Source: JBBQKP01 sp038326995 (lineage in GTDB: Bacteria; Planctomycetota; Phycisphaerae; Tepidisphaerales; Tepidisphaeraceae). From it: a stretch of 8,795 nt of DNA. The notes below the pieces were generated by a model. The model had not been told where the DNA came from, did no database searches, and saw only the letters and a list, made by a program, of their open reading frames with translations. Below are positions 1 through 6,592 of this stretch, one piece after another. How positions within the stretch are numbered: position 1 is the stretch's first letter; every line of letters starts with the position of its first letter. The position numbers were made by a program, and so were the translations under genes. Where the stretch lies: assembly GCA_038326995.1 (NCBI GenBank), contig JBBQKP010000140.1, forward strand, positions 1 through 8,795, in the 5' to 3' direction.

Positions 1-1
1 A

Positions 2-292
2 GAAACCGACGCGAAGCTCGGCAAGAGCGCTCTTGAGACGCTTGCGGTCATCGCCTACAAGCAGCCGATTTTGCGGGTCGATGTCGAGAGCATTCGCGGC
101 GTCGCGTGCGGCGAGGTGATTCGCGGCCTGATGGAAAAACACCTGGTGAAGATTTCAGGCCGCGCGGAAATCCCCGGCCGGCCGATTCTTTACGGCACGA
201 CCAAACGCTTCCTCGAAATCTTCGGCCTGAACGACTTGAAAGACCTTCCCGCCCCCGGATCAGAATCCATCCCGCGACTGACGGAAGTTTAG
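2..292 (+). CDS. scpB: ScpB, segregation and condensation protein B (C-terminal part)
   Basis: Only the last 96 residues lie in the window; the 5' end is beyond the left edge and the frame is open from base 2 to a TAG stop. The translation contains ALETLAVIAYKQPILRVDVE, then IRGV, VIRGLMEKHLVKISGR and PGRPILYGTTKRFLEIFGL, which match the second winged-helix domain of ScpB closely. ScpB is a dimeric kleisin-associated (kite) protein that, with ScpA and the SMC ATPase, compacts and segregates the chromosome. The short tail after the FGL motif (DLKDLPAPGSESIPRLTEV) is normal for the family. Neither scpA nor rluB, its common neighbours, is visible. The gene converges on the minus-strand solute-binding protein gene. 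Identification is from conserved motifs, and I regard it as safe. Confidence 0.93.
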   Translation, partial: ETDAKLGKSALETLAVIAYKQPILRVDVESIRGVACGEVIRGLMEKHLVKISGRAEIPGRPILYGTTKRFLEIFGLNDLKDLPAPGSESIPRLTEV

Positions 293-353
293 ACCAAATC
301 CGCCTCGGTCATTTAAAAGTTTTGTTGAATTGATATCTCGCAATCAAACCCGC

Positions 354-423
354 GTAGCCGCCAGCTTGCTGGCGCTTTGTCAGATTCGACTTGCACATCA
401 AGCGCCAGCAAGCTGTCGGCTAC
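354..423. repeat. 23-bp near-perfect inverted repeat with GTAGCCG ends
   Basis: The left arm 354-376 and right arm 401-423 are reverse complements with one mismatch (23 bp, 24-nt spacer). The left arm also contains its own 7-bp hairpin (CGCCAGC-TT-GCTGGCG). The element sits between the convergent ends of scpB and the solute-binding protein gene. Its ends share the GCGTAGCCGC core with the hairpin at 1790-1823 on the other side of that gene. It could be a dispersed extragenic palindrome, or act as a transcription end for scpB, although no long T-run follows it. The structure is seen directly; the role is inferred. Confidence 0.7.
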
Positions 424-445
424 ACTTGGAAAAGTGATGTTTGTT

Positions 446-473
446 AAAAACCTCAATTACTCAAAAATTGAGG
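446..473 (-). terminator. Intrinsic terminator of the solute-binding protein gene
   Basis: Read on the minus strand, a perfect 8-bp stem CCTCAATT / AATTGAGG (466-473 and 451-458) with a 7-nt loop is followed directly by TTTTT (450-446). It starts about 20 nt after the stop codon at 494, the right place and polarity for a Rho-independent terminator. The stem is AT-rich, so efficiency may be moderate. It implies that this transcription unit ends with the solute-binding protein, with no permease genes downstream. Confidence 0.7.
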
Positions 474-493
474 ATCGACAAAACGACCGACGA

Positions 494-1780
494 TCATTTC
501 CAGCTCAAACCCTTCGCGTCCGCTCGAAGAATTCGGTCCCATTCCGCTTCGATGTCGGCCAGCGCTTTTTCCGCTGGCACATCACTGAGCAGCGCTCGCT
601 TCATTCCTTCGCCGAAGATCTTTTCCAAGTCGGGCCAGGTTCCAGTCGGCTGAACGAACGACATCGACTTCGGCAATTCGTGCATTGAAAGTGCCGTCGC
701 TTGAGAGAGTGCGTCGGGCGCAGTCGGTGCGAACCTCGGCGAGTTCATCGACGCGATCGTGCTGGGCAGACGCGACGCGAGCAGGGCCAATTCTTCCTGA
801 TATTTCGGCGTGGTCATGTGCCACAGCAATTTGGCGGCGAGCTCGGGATGTTTGGATTGCGACGACACGCCCAGCATGACGGCCGACAGATTGCCGACGT
901 TTTTCGCGCCGACGATCGCGGGCCTGGGGACGATCCGCGCGAACAGTTCAGGCGCGTCGCGCTGGATGACGCGGACGAGATTCGCATTCACCACGGCCAC
1001 ACGCTCTTCCTTGAAGGCCTGCACCAGATCAGGGTAAGTGCCCGTCGCGCTTTCTCTCGGCATCGCGCCGCTTCGATAAAGCTCCACCCACTCTTTCATA
1101 AGCGACACGATCCTCGAATCCTTCGTCAGGTTGCTTTGAAAACCGCCTTCTGCGTGCGGCACGATCGGCAGTAAATCTTCCGCGACGATCTGGCCCAGGA
1201 GATCGATCTCGCCGAGCCTTGTCATGAACAGAAATTTGCCTGTCTTGCGATGAAACTCCGGGGCTTGCGTGCGGAGTGTTTTCCAGTCGCGGCCTAAGGC
1301 GTTGGACCCCAGAGAATTCGAGTTCGTAACATCGAGCGTCAGCCCGCCCTGCTCGAGCAGCGTCACATTGATGACCGCGATCTCGTTCGACAAATACCAC
1401 GGCACGCCCATCAGCTTGCCGTCGAAGCGGCAACCCGACAGCGCCCCGGCCACGTACTGCTTGTCCGGGTCGCCCGGCAAGATCGCGTCCAGCGGCTTGA
1501 AAGCGCCGAGCTGCGCGAAGCGAACGAAGGCCTTGTCGGGGAGATTGATGACGTCGGGCAGTCGACCCGCCGCCGCGGCGGAGAAGAGCTTGCGATCGAT
1601 CGCCTCGCCCGGCACGTCGATCCACTCGACACGAACACCCGGATTCTGCTGTTCGAAATCTGCGACGGTTTGCCGAATGAGCGGATCGAATCGCGGCTTC
1701 AGCGCCCACGTCCAAAGGGAGATGTCCTGGGCGAGGGTCGAAGACGTCAGGAACAGGAGAATGACAAAAGCGAGTCGCAT
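494..1780 (-). CDS. ABC-type extracellular solute-binding protein, family 1 (sugar-binding type)
   Basis: The 428-aa product starts with a Sec signal peptide (MRLAFVILLFLTSSTLA, likely cut before QD at residues 18-19) and has no lipobox cysteine, so it should be a free periplasmic protein. The mature part begins ISLWTWALKPRFDPLIRQTVADFEQQNPGVRVEW, continues with AAAAGRLPDVINLP (about 68-81) and GVPWYLSNEIAVIN (about 125-138), and has a late RIVPRPAIVG and AAKLLWHMTTPKYQEEL (about 315-331). These are hallmarks of MalE-like family 1 binding proteins, which deliver sugars or oligosaccharides to MalFG-type permeases; the length is normal. The ligand cannot be read from sequence. No permease or ATPase gene is present in the window, and a terminator follows, so partners must be elsewhere. 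The ATG at 1778-1780 is chosen because it starts the signal peptide; it has no clear Shine-Dalgarno and lies 9 nt after a strong hairpin. Confidence 0.88.
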   Translation of the reverse strand: MRLAFVILLFLTSSTLAQDISLWTWALKPRFDPLIRQTVADFEQQNPGVRVEWIDVPGEAIDRKLFSAAAAGRLPDVINLPDKAFVRFAQLGAFKPLDAILPGDPDKQYVAGALSGCRFDGKLMGVPWYLSNEIAVINVTLLEQGGLTLDVTNSNSLGSNALGRDWKTLRTQAPEFHRKTGKFLFMTRLGEIDLLGQIVAEDLLPIVPHAEGGFQSNLTKDSRIVSLMKEWVELYRSGAMPRESATGTYPDLVQAFKEERVAVVNANLVRVIQRDAPELFARIVPRPAIVGAKNVGNLSAVMLGVSSQSKHPELAAKLLWHMTTPKYQEELALLASRLPSTIASMNSPRFAPTAPDALSQATALSMHELPKSMSFVQPTGTWPDLEKIFGEGMKRALLSDVPAEKALADIEAEWDRILRADAKGLSWK

Positions 1781-1789
1781 GGTGATAAA

Positions 1790-1823
1790 CAGCGTAGCCG
1801 CGAGTTAAGTCGCGGCTACGCTG
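1790..1823. repeat. Perfect 14-bp hairpin in the pseudopilin/solute-binding protein spacer
   Basis: CAGCGTAGCCGCGA (1790-1803) and TCGCGGCTACGCTG (1810-1823) are exact reverse complements around a 6-nt loop. On the minus strand the GC-rich stem is followed by TTTATCACC and then the ATG of the solute-binding protein gene, so it could act as a weak terminator or attenuator, or restrict ribosome access. The GCGTAGCCGC end resembles the repeat at 354-423, so it may instead be a dispersed palindromic element. Confidence 0.75.
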
Positions 1824-1872
1824 GGGAATAAACTGTTGGTGTACTAGTGGCCAACTGTACGTGACTTAACTC
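1802..1872 (-). promoter_or_regulatory. Possible attenuator-like leader before the solute-binding protein gene
   Basis: On the minus-strand transcript, GAGTTAAGTC lies immediately after the TAA stop of the pseudopilin gene (1872-1863). It is exactly complementary to GACTTAACTC (1811-1802), which forms the loop and inner stem of the 1790-1823 hairpin. A small GTTGG/CCAAC stem lies between them. The 10-nt upstream segment could thus compete with, or form a pseudoknot with, the hairpin just before the next start codon. The complementarity is seen; a regulatory role is inference only. Confidence 0.3.
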
Positions 1873-2880
1873 TTATGGGGTTTGGAGAAACCGATCCTTG
1901 GGAGTCCAAAGAACCTCGAACGTCGATTTGTTGGTAGTAAAGTCAGCCACGCGGCCGCTTTCTACCATTTCTACGTGACCATCGCCGAAGGCCATGTTGA
2001 CTCGACCGAACGGAATGTTTCCCTCGTTAGTTCCTTGAGCGCCGTTGGGTTTTTGTCCTTTTTTGCGATGGAGGAACCAGGAGATATTTGTTCGCGCGTC
2101 ATTGCCCGGTGCTGTGGCTGCAGATCTGTGGGTCAGAGCGGAGCCCGCACCCCACTGTTGAGCGACGAAGTTTCCGGGGGTCACGCCGGAGATGAAGTTG
2201 TTGCCGACCACCGCGTTTGCGTATGCGCCGTCTGCATCGGGTACGCCGGTGCCAGCGACGTTGTTAACTGCGAAGGCTTCGGTCAAGAGCATGAGTTGCG
2301 ACGGATTTTTAGAACCGGCGTTCCATAATTTACCGAACGGGTGGTCGCCGGAACTCCTGTTTAGTCCATTGGGCGGGAGTGACGAACTGTTGAACAACGA
2401 ACTGGCCCAGATGTTCATGGCATAGCTTCGAGCCGCTTCGCGTGAACCAGAGCGGTAGGTCGGGCAAACCATAATATTACCACCGACGCGACGAAGACCA
2501 GGATTGGCGGCTTCATTACTTCCCGCTGCGGGCACGATTGGCAGGAGGACGTTCGACGACTTCAGATATCGTCCAAGACGATCGGCGTCGAACCAGTTGT
2601 TTTGTGCGTTTGCGGGAGTCGGCACCGACGTATCAGCAAAATTTACGTTCATCGTACCCGTTTGAAAAAAGAGTGTAGGTGGAAACCTGCCCTTGTTTTC
2701 GGCCGAGTACATCGTGAGTGCCAGAGCCAGTTGCCTCAGATTACTCGCGCACTGCACCTCGCGTGCGGACTGGCGCGCGCTGTTGAGCGTCGGGAGAAGA
2801 ATGCTGATAAGGACAGCGATGATCCCGATGACTACCAGCAATTCGACCAACGTGAACGCGGGACGTGTTTTTCGTTTCAT
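1873..2880 (-). CDS. Prepilin-type N-terminal cleavage/methylation protein (pseudopilin-like, H-X9-DG family)
   Basis: The 335-aa protein begins MKRKTRPA-FTLVELLVVIGIIAVLISILLP, a type IV prepilin/type II secretion pseudopilin leader. The basic n-region is followed by a predicted cut after Ala8 (more often Gly) and by Glu at +5 (E13). The following hydrophobic helix and SARQSAREVQCASNLRQLALALTMYSAENKGRFPP (about 35-67) are typical of the planctomycete DUF1559-like pseudopilins. The C-terminal NMAFGDGHVEM carries the DG of the H-X9-DG motif at about 300-301, but the position ten residues before the Asp is Pro, not His. The protein is probably anchored in the inner membrane with a periplasmic globular domain; its function is not established for the family. 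A good AGGAG (2888-2892) 7 nt before the ATG supports the start. The solute-binding protein gene follows after 92 bp, so the two may be co-transcribed. Confidence 0.9.
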   Translation of the reverse strand: MKRKTRPAFTLVELLVVIGIIAVLISILLPTLNSARQSAREVQCASNLRQLALALTMYSAENKGRFPPTLFFQTGTMNVNFADTSVPTPANAQNNWFDADRLGRYLKSSNVLLPIVPAAGSNEAANPGLRRVGGNIMVCPTYRSGSREAARSYAMNIWASSLFNSSSLPPNGLNRSSGDHPFGKLWNAGSKNPSQLMLLTEAFAVNNVAGTGVPDADGAYANAVVGNNFISGVTPGNFVAQQWGAGSALTHRSAATAPGNDARTNISWFLHRKKGQKPNGAQGTNEGNIPFGRVNMAFGDGHVEMVESGRVADFTTNKSTFEVLWTPKDRFLQTP

Positions 2881-2887
2881 ATACGGG

Positions 2888-2892
2888 CTCCT
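2888..2892 (-). promoter_or_regulatory. Ribosome binding site of the pseudopilin gene
   Basis: The minus strand reads AGGAG, then 7 nt, then the ATG at 2878-2880. This is the clearest Shine-Dalgarno site in the window and fixes the start; most other genes here show weak or no such site. Confidence 0.7.
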
Positions 2893-2913
2893 GTGATTGA
2901 TAGGGATGGTAAT

Positions 2914-2943
2914 CGAATTATATAAGATAATTCGGCTTGTCCA
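2914..2943 (-). promoter_or_regulatory. Candidate sigma-70-type promoter with overlapping palindromic operator
   Basis: On the minus strand TGGACA (2943-2938) and a perfect TATAAT (2922-2917) are separated by 15 bp, a little shorter than ideal, about 37 nt upstream of the pseudopilin ATG. The -10 hexamer lies inside a perfect 8-bp inverted repeat, CGAATTAT (2914-2921) and ATAATTCG (2927-2934), with a 5-bp spacer. A dimeric regulator bound there would block the promoter. The motifs are seen directly; promoter activity and repressor binding are inferred. Confidence 0.5.
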
Positions 2944-3070
2944 GTTGCGCCGCGCAGAATTTTTCTAATCGCTTGTCGAAGAAACGCTTAGACCGCGCGT
3001 AATTCCGGCGTCGCGGCCCGGGCGTCTGTCAGAACCCGCGATTTTCTAAGCAATTTGAGCAAATCAGAGC

Positions 3071-3889
3071 CTAGCTTTCAATCAGTGCGATCGTCTCGAG
3101 CGGGTAGGCCGCGCCCGAGCGGACGCGGCCGATGATGCGGCGCATCATGTTCGGGTTGATGAACTCGCTGGGCGCAATCTCATCGAGCTTATCCAGCGGC
3201 CAGAACCGCGATTCGAGAATCTCATCGCCCGCAATCGGCTTCGGATCGTCCGATCGCACATTGAGCACGACCCTCAAGGAATAACGCGTGGAAAAGATTC
3301 CAAGCACCGACGTGACCACGGCATCGGCGATGCCCGTCTCCTCGCGAAGCTCTCGCAGCACCCCATCCGTAATGAACTCGCCCGCGTCCGCGTGCCCGCC
3401 CGGCAAGTTCCATTTGTCGCGGTTTTTCTTCTTCGCTTCCTTCACCAGAAGCAGGCAACCGTCATGCACGAGCGCGGCCGACACGTGCAACTTCGGCGGC
3501 GCGGCGCGATCGACGTCCACCGTCACCTTCGTCGGCTGAATGAACTCAAGGGTGTTGTCGAATGGATCGAGCGCGTGAAACCGCTCGTAACCCGCGAGGT
3601 AAGGCTCGTCGCGCGTCGCCAGGCCCAGCGCTTCGATCTTCGCACGCCATGCTGCTGCGTCGTCCACTTTCAAAGCGACATGCGCCCGCGTCTTTTTCCG
3701 GTCCACGCCGTCCTCGATTCCCAGGTGCATCTCACGATCGCCCACCGAAAACCAATACCCGGGCCGCTGCCATTCGCCCGGGCGATTGTCCGACACGACA
3801 AGGCCCATTACGTCTCGGTAGAACACCAAAGCCTCGTCGATCCGGTCTGAAGGCACGGTGATGTGGACGTGATGAATGGCTCGGATCAT
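3071..3889 (-). CDS. VOC (glyoxalase-like)-Nudix hydrolase fusion protein
   Basis: The 272-aa protein joins two domains. Residues about 1-118 form a vicinal oxygen chelate (glyoxalase/bleomycin-resistance) fold: IRAIHHVHITVP, ALVFYRDVMGL, MHLGIE, THAHVALKV-like RAHVALKVDD, and DPFDNTLEFIQP. Possible metal ligands are H7 or H9, H55, H70 and E115. Residues about 132-265 form a Nudix domain with a complete Nudix box from G165 to I187 (GX5EX7REUXEEXGU), preceded by KWNLPGG. Nudix enzymes hydrolyse nucleoside diphosphates linked to another moiety, and VOC enzymes act on varied small molecules; neither substrate can be told from the sequence. There is no signal peptide, so the protein is probably cytoplasmic. 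The gene is divergent from holB, with about 60 bp between start codons, and no clear Shine-Dalgarno site. The start is chosen because it opens the first VOC beta-strand. Each domain call is firm; the joint function is unknown. Confidence 0.88.
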   Translation of the reverse strand: MIRAIHHVHITVPSDRIDEALVFYRDVMGLVVSDNRPGEWQRPGYWFSVGDREMHLGIEDGVDRKKTRAHVALKVDDAAAWRAKIEALGLATRDEPYLAGYERFHALDPFDNTLEFIQPTKVTVDVDRAAPPKLHVSAALVHDGCLLLVKEAKKKNRDKWNLPGGHADAGEFITDGVLRELREETGIADAVVTSVLGIFSTRYSLRVVLNVRSDDPKPIAGDEILESRFWPLDKLDEIAPSEFINPNMMRRIIGRVRSGAAYPLETIALIES

Positions 3890-3949
3890 CGGTGCGTTTT
3901 ACGCTCTTTTTGCCCGATTGCACGAAGTGATGTACGGTCATCGGTTCAC

Positions 3950-4978
3950 ATGAACGCCGTTTTCGATTCCATCCAGGGCCAGGTCGCCGCCGTCGAATTT
4001 CTGACGGCCGCGCTTAAGTCGGACCGTCTTCCGCACGCCCTGCTTTTCACCGGCCCGCGTGGCGTGGGCAAACGAACGACGGCGCTGCTGCTCGCTTCGA
4101 TCTTTCTCACGCGCGACCCGGCAAACGCCAATGAGCTTGCCGAAACGCGTCGTCATATCTTTGCCAACACGCACTCCGATTTTCATCTGGTCACGCGCGA
4201 TCTGGCGCGCCTGCACGACAAGACCGGCAAGAGCAAGGCCGTCGATTTTTCGATTTCCGTCGTTCGCAAGGAAATCGTCGAACCCGCGTCGAAGAAGAGC
4301 ACGATGGGCGTGGGCAAAGTGTTCGTCGCGCGCGAGGTCGAGCTGATGAACGCCGGGGCACAGAATGCGCTGCTGAAGACTTTAGAAGAGCCGCAGGGCC
4401 GAACGCTGATCGTGCTGACGACCGACTCGCCGGGGTCGATGCTGCCGACGATCCGAAGCAGGTGTCAGGTCGTGCGGTTCGGAGCGCCGTCGATTGGCGA
4501 GTGTGTCGAGGTGCTGAAGCGAACGGTCGGCGGGGATGTTCGACAGCTCGAAGCGGCCGCGAAGCTTGCGGCGGGTTCGCCTGGATTGGCGATAAACTGG
4601 CTCGAGCGCGGCATGATCTCCACCGCGGCGGAGTTGATTCGGCTCGTTGACAGCGGATCGGCCGGTGACCTTCAGCAGTTTCTTAAAGCCGCGAGCGACG
4701 ATTATGCGAAGCGCGAGCTGACACGCGACGAGCTCGCGAGCGAAGACGCCGCCAGACGCAGCGGCCTGCAGGTTCTATTGCGACTCGCGGCCGATCACAT
4801 TCGCCAGCGGCTACTTGCTTCAAATTCGGCGGAAGCGGAATGCGTGCGAATCGACGCGCTGGCGCGTGCGGAGCGCTATCTGGATATGAACGTGAATCTC
4901 GCATTGATCCTGCAGCAATTGGCCAGTGCGGTCGCGAATGCAGAAGCTAATCCGCGTGGAGTGGCGAGATCGGCGTGA
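3950..4978 (+). CDS. holB: DNA polymerase III delta' subunit (clamp loader)
   Basis: The 342-aa AAA+ protein begins MNAVFDSIQGQVAAVEFLTAAL, has a P-loop GPRGVGKRT at residues 35-43, NAGAQNALLKTLEEP at about 134-148, and the SRC sensor-1 motif at 170-172 (TIRSRCQVVRF). These are diagnostic of the delta'/gamma-tau clamp-loader family. The size, and the lack of the long tau C-terminus, favour delta' (HolB), which helps load the beta sliding clamp at primed DNA. Two features are odd. The Walker B region reads FVAREVELM rather than the usual DEAD/DEAH-like run. The four-cysteine zinc module normally found after the P-loop is absent (the region is RRHIFANTHSDFHLV at about 67-81). The reading frame is open from 3863, but the ATG at 3950 is preferred because homology begins there and the upstream part overlaps the divergent VOC-Nudix start. 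No tmk gene, a frequent neighbour, adjoins it. Confidence 0.9.
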   Translation: MNAVFDSIQGQVAAVEFLTAALKSDRLPHALLFTGPRGVGKRTTALLLASIFLTRDPANANELAETRRHIFANTHSDFHLVTRDLARLHDKTGKSKAVDFSISVVRKEIVEPASKKSTMGVGKVFVAREVELMNAGAQNALLKTLEEPQGRTLIVLTTDSPGSMLPTIRSRCQVVRFGAPSIGECVEVLKRTVGGDVRQLEAAAKLAAGSPGLAINWLERGMISTAAELIRLVDSGSAGDLQQFLKAASDDYAKRELTRDELASEDAARRSGLQVLLRLAADHIRQRLLASNSAEAECVRIDALARAERYLDMNVNLALILQQLASAVANAEANPRGVARSA

Positions 4979-5074
4979 GCAAGTTCTGATCTAATTCGGG
5001 TGGCGACACAACGCCGTGCGCGGCTTCCTCGCGGGTGACTTCGCGTCATTTAATCTGATTAGATTTCATATCCG

Positions 5075-5167
5075 GGTGCCACGTTTTGTGTAGTCGCAAA
5101 GCGTGCGGCTGGGCGTGCGATTACGCCGACGTCCCGAGCACGCTCTGGAGCACCAGAACGTGGCACC
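5075..5167. repeat. 93-bp segment bounded by perfect 11-bp inverted repeats
   Basis: GGTGCCACGTT (5075-5085) and AACGTGGCACC (5157-5167) are exact reverse complements, 71 bp apart, in the gap between holB and the AraC-type gene. Inside are further short GC-rich repeats (GAGCACG, GGAGCACC). CATAT occurs on both sides (5067-5071 and 5167-5171), though not symmetrically placed. The form suggests a small non-coding palindromic element or MITE-like insertion, but no transposase is present and its copy number in the genome cannot be seen here. Confidence 0.45.
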
Positions 5168-5186
5168 ATATAGAGACGTTTAGAAT

Positions 5187-5214
5187 CCTGACGCACCCGA
5201 CCTGACGCACCCGA
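5187..5214. repeat. Two perfect tandem copies of a 14-bp unit
   Basis: CCTGACGCACCCGA occurs twice head-to-tail (5187-5200 and 5201-5214), just beyond the 3' end of the AraC-type gene. The rest of the 255-bp gap 4979-5233 shows no convincing gene; apart from the inverted repeat at 5075-5167 there is only a small AATCT/AGATT palindrome near 5052-5065. Confidence 0.7.
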
Positions 5215-5233
5215 AGGTGAGTCTGGGCACGCG

Positions 5234-6592
5234 CTAATTCGAATCTTCAAGTTTTGCGATTCCCGTGCGGGATTCGATGCGTTCGATGAGTTTCTTGTCG
5301 AGCAATCCGACGGCTTTGAGTGCGCGTTTTCGCCATCGCGCGGGCGTGTGGCCGGTGGTCTGATGGAACCGCGAGGTGAAGTGTGACTGGTGCGAAAAGT
5401 TACACAGTGTGGCGATGTCCTGGAGATTGAGGGCTGGATTCAGCATCGTCTTTTTGCAGAATCTGAGTTGACATTCCGACATGAAATGTTTGGGCGTAAT
5501 GCCCATCACGTCGGTGAATTTTCGGTGGAAATGGAAGGGCGAGAGTTTGACGTGCTCGGCGATTTGAAAAATGCCCGTTCCATCGACGTAATGTTCGGCG
5601 ATAAATTTGAACGCGGGGATGAGTTCTTCGATCTCAGGCTGGGCCGCGAAATCATTGGGCAGAATCGAGAGCCACTCGGGAATCGAGGGTTTGAGGGTGA
5701 CAAAGACAACCGCGCCGAGCTCTTTGTCGACGGCACAGTGCTCGGCGACGCCGAACCTGACGGGCCTGAGCTCGCCGATATCAGGATCGAGAATCAACTC
5801 GCGATTGGTGAGCTTGATGGCGGCTTTCTTGCCGACATCTTTGAGTCGCTTGATTGCGGCTTGCTGAATCGAGGCCGCGAACTGCGGGCTGTAGCCGTGA
5901 TCGCGCGGGTCGGCGTCGAGCCAAGTGGGCTTACCACCGACGTAGCCTAGAACAAACGCCCTGCGGGTGACCAGGGGTTCGAGCGGGTCGATGATGACCT
6001 GCGCGTGTCGGCGGGCGTATCGGGAGGCGACCTCACGTGCGAGTTCGGTCAGACTCGCGAGATCAGATTTGGAGAAGGGCTCGCCCGAACTTGTGGCTTC
6101 AGGCCGAGTCACGACAACGGCCCCGCCGTAACCGTGCCAGAGCACGCTCTCGATCGAGGCCGCGGCGAGATAACCGATGCCGAGCGATTTCCAAACCACT
6201 GCGTCCGGACGACTGGCGGGCAGAGATTTGATCGACAGGGAATGCGCCTGGCCGTCGCGAATTGCAGCCCACGCGGGAATGTCCATGTGCCGCAGGCCGC
6301 GGTCATATGCCTTGACGAGACTGGAATCGAGCCCCAGGGGCCTGAGGCAAGTCAGGCCGCCTCGAGGCGTTGTGCCCAGGAGAAAAATATGCGATCCGCT
6401 CGTGATTCGCGCATTTGATCCGCCTGTTGATCCGCCTGTTGATATCCCTTTTGGTGCAATCGTCACTTCGCCCTGATCCGCCAATACGCCATCGCGATGG
6501 ATCCCGTCATCGCCATCCGCTTCAGCGGGCGAATGTGCCTCCTTCCATTCCAGAAGAAGTTGGTCGAGATGTGTGAAAAACTCCAAGTTCAT
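5234..6592 (-). CDS. AraC-family transcriptional regulator with GAF-like N-terminal domain
   Basis: The 452-aa protein ends in a two-HTH AraC/XylS DNA-binding domain at about 322-422. The first helix-turn-helix is IFQIAEHVKLSPFHFHRKFTDV (341-362) with GITPKHFM; the second contains DIATLCNFSHQSHFTSRFH with TTGHTPARWR, matching the family signature. Residues about 70-195 resemble a GAF-type sensor fold: LGIGYLAAASIE, YGGAVVVTRPE, then PFSKSDLASLTELAREVASRYARR, which looks like the closing strand-helix of GAF domains. Residues 200-320 form a linker region I do not recognise. A 12-bp tandem repeat encodes STGGSTGG near residues 51-58. There is no membrane segment, so it is a cytoplasmic DNA-binding protein. 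The effector and targets are unknown; no adjacent operon obviously belongs to it. The ATG at 6590-6592 has an A/T-rich leader and no Shine-Dalgarno. The AraC call is firm; the GAF call is tentative. Confidence 0.85.
   Translation of the reverse strand: MNLEFFTHLDQLLLEWKEAHSPAEADGDDGIHRDGVLADQGEVTIAPKGISTGGSTGGSNARITSGSHIFLLGTTPRGGLTCLRPLGLDSSLVKAYDRGLRHMDIPAWAAIRDGQAHSLSIKSLPASRPDAVVWKSLGIGYLAAASIESVLWHGYGGAVVVTRPEATSSGEPFSKSDLASLTELAREVASRYARRHAQVIIDPLEPLVTRRAFVLGYVGGKPTWLDADPRDHGYSPQFAASIQQAAIKRLKDVGKKAAIKLTNRELILDPDIGELRPVRFGVAEHCAVDKELGAVVFVTLKPSIPEWLSILPNDFAAQPEIEELIPAFKFIAEHYVDGTGIFQIAEHVKLSPFHFHRKFTDVMGITPKHFMSECQLRFCKKTMLNPALNLQDIATLCNFSHQSHFTSRFHQTTGHTPARWRKRALKAVGLLDKKLIERIESRTGIAKLEDSN
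6417..6440. repeat. In-frame 12-bp tandem duplication inside the AraC-type gene
   Basis: GATCCGCCTGTT is repeated exactly (6417-6428, 6429-6440). On the coding strand it makes the low-complexity STGGSTGG stretch in the poorly conserved N-terminal part, a sign of slippage that keeps the frame. Confidence 0.75.

Noticed and set aside
1269..1808. Plus-strand open frame (179 codons) opposite the solute-binding protein gene
   Set aside because: Antisense to a gene with a clear signal peptide and conserved motifs; the composition is typical of a shadow frame.
3863..3949. N-terminal extension of holB
   Set aside because: The frame is open, but the 29 extra residues have no homology to delta' proteins and would overlap the start of the divergent VOC-Nudix gene.
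5059..5250. Minus-strand 63-codon frame in the holB/AraC gap
   Set aside because: It runs across the inverted and tandem repeats and has no ribosome binding site or recognisable similarity; probably non-coding.
5390..5950. Plus-strand open frame (186 codons) opposite the AraC-type gene
   Set aside because: Antisense to a well-supported coding region; no family motif and no ribosome binding site.
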